Shown here piece after piece: positions 63,932 to 64,000 of a DNA stretch of 64,000 bases (within the stretch, counting starts at the first letter, position 1; each line of letters opens with the position of its first letter). Both the position numbers and the translations under genes were made by a program. The stretch spans positions 220,090-284,089 of the forward strand of contig NZ_BEWO01000001.1 of assembly GCF_002723975.1 (NCBI RefSeq), written 5' to 3'. The stretch is from Gluconobacter japonicus (lineage in GTDB: Bacteria; Pseudomonadota; Alphaproteobacteria; Acetobacterales; Acetobacteraceae). The notes beneath the pieces are model-generated. The model worked only from the letters and a program-made list of their open reading frames with translations. It was not told the DNA's origin and did no database searches.

Positions 63932-64000
63932 TGATAACTCTCCTGTGTACGATATTCAGAAAGACGAAGAATAGAGGGCCCAATTTCAGGTAATGGCAGC
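63928..64000 (-). CDS. C-terminal end of an upstream chemotaxis protein, probably CheB (5' beyond window)
   Basis: Only 23 codons are visible, reading LPLPEIGPSILRLSEYRTQESYQ-stop; the first part matches the usual CheB tail (VLPLxxIAxxIL). The TGA overlaps the cheY start as ATGA. The identification rests on this short tail and on the neighbour, so it is tentative. Confidence 0.5.
   Translation of the reverse strand, partial: LPLPEIGPSILRLSEYRTQESYQ

Noticed and set aside
1..64000. CRISPR arrays, insertion sequences, integrases, prophage or rRNA/tRNA genes
   Set aside because: No regularly spaced repeats, transposase or integrase motifs, or structural RNA signatures were seen on either strand.

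Overview
The window reads as ordinary chromosomal DNA of an acetic acid bacterium (Alphaproteobacteria, Acetobacteraceae), most likely Gluconobacter or a close relative. This rests on the alphaproteobacterial gene orders rimP-nusA-ylxR-infB-rbfA and truB-rpsO-pnp, the protein styles (DUF1489, DUF2272, alphaproteobacterial-type UDG4, Hint-domain surface protein, RbtT/DalT-like polyol permease) and moderately GC-rich coding sequence with short AT-rich intergenic islands. The genus is recognition, not proof. No rRNA, tRNA, CRISPR array, insertion sequence or prophage was seen.

Layout. 1-9.4 kb: end of a ClC channel, a PAP2 acid phosphatase lipoprotein, a SelW-like protein, DinB, a lone Rieske oxygenase, a minus-strand run (O-antigen ligase-like, COG0523/CobW GTPase, WD40 protein), an aldo/keto reductase and a GT4 glycosyltransferase. 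9.4-16.9 kb: mtnA with a possible attenuator, small lipoproteins, a DUF2272 lipoprotein, rhodanese, cysteine synthase, an OmpR-type two-component pair whose sensor loop is rich in Pro and His, and an aroE-like gene with an altered substrate motif. 17-21.8 kb: a self-contained GntR(YtrA)-ABC operon with a 38-bp operator palindrome, a small lipoprotein in AT-rich DNA, rsmB and yggS. 21.9-31.5 kb: kup-hemW (TTGA overlap), an exported nucleoside hydrolase, DUF1489, an exported double VOC protein overlapping a glycine-rich lipoprotein gene, a FUSC transporter, and a nitronate-monooxygenase-like enzyme with a C-terminal four-cysteine cluster.

31.6-41.4 kb is the translation and RNA-decay block on the minus strand: rimP, nusA, ylxR, infB and rbfA, then truB, rpsO and pnp. 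It has intrinsic terminators after rbfA and pnp, and a promoter followed by a terminator-like hairpin just before a TTG-started rimP.

41.5-64 kb: an unrecognised three-gene plus-strand module (a membrane-anchored unknown, a membrane-tethered ClpB-D2-like AAA+ ATPase, a second anchored unknown), a polar amino acid ABC transporter with fused binding protein and permease, ccmAB, a Hint-domain protein, a periplasmic tricorn-like protease, cytochrome b561, a YqaA-like membrane protein, a structured leader plus 71-aa ORF coupled to a polyol MFS permease, a soluble lytic transglycosylase, a degenerate-looking family-4 UDG, a TPR protein coupled to ispE, and the end of a chemotaxis operon (helical ORF, cheY, cheB tail). 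The best candidates for undescribed biology are the AAA+ module (41.5-44.4 kb), the rimP leader, the Cys-cluster NMO-like enzyme, and the leader plus small ORF in front of the polyol permease.
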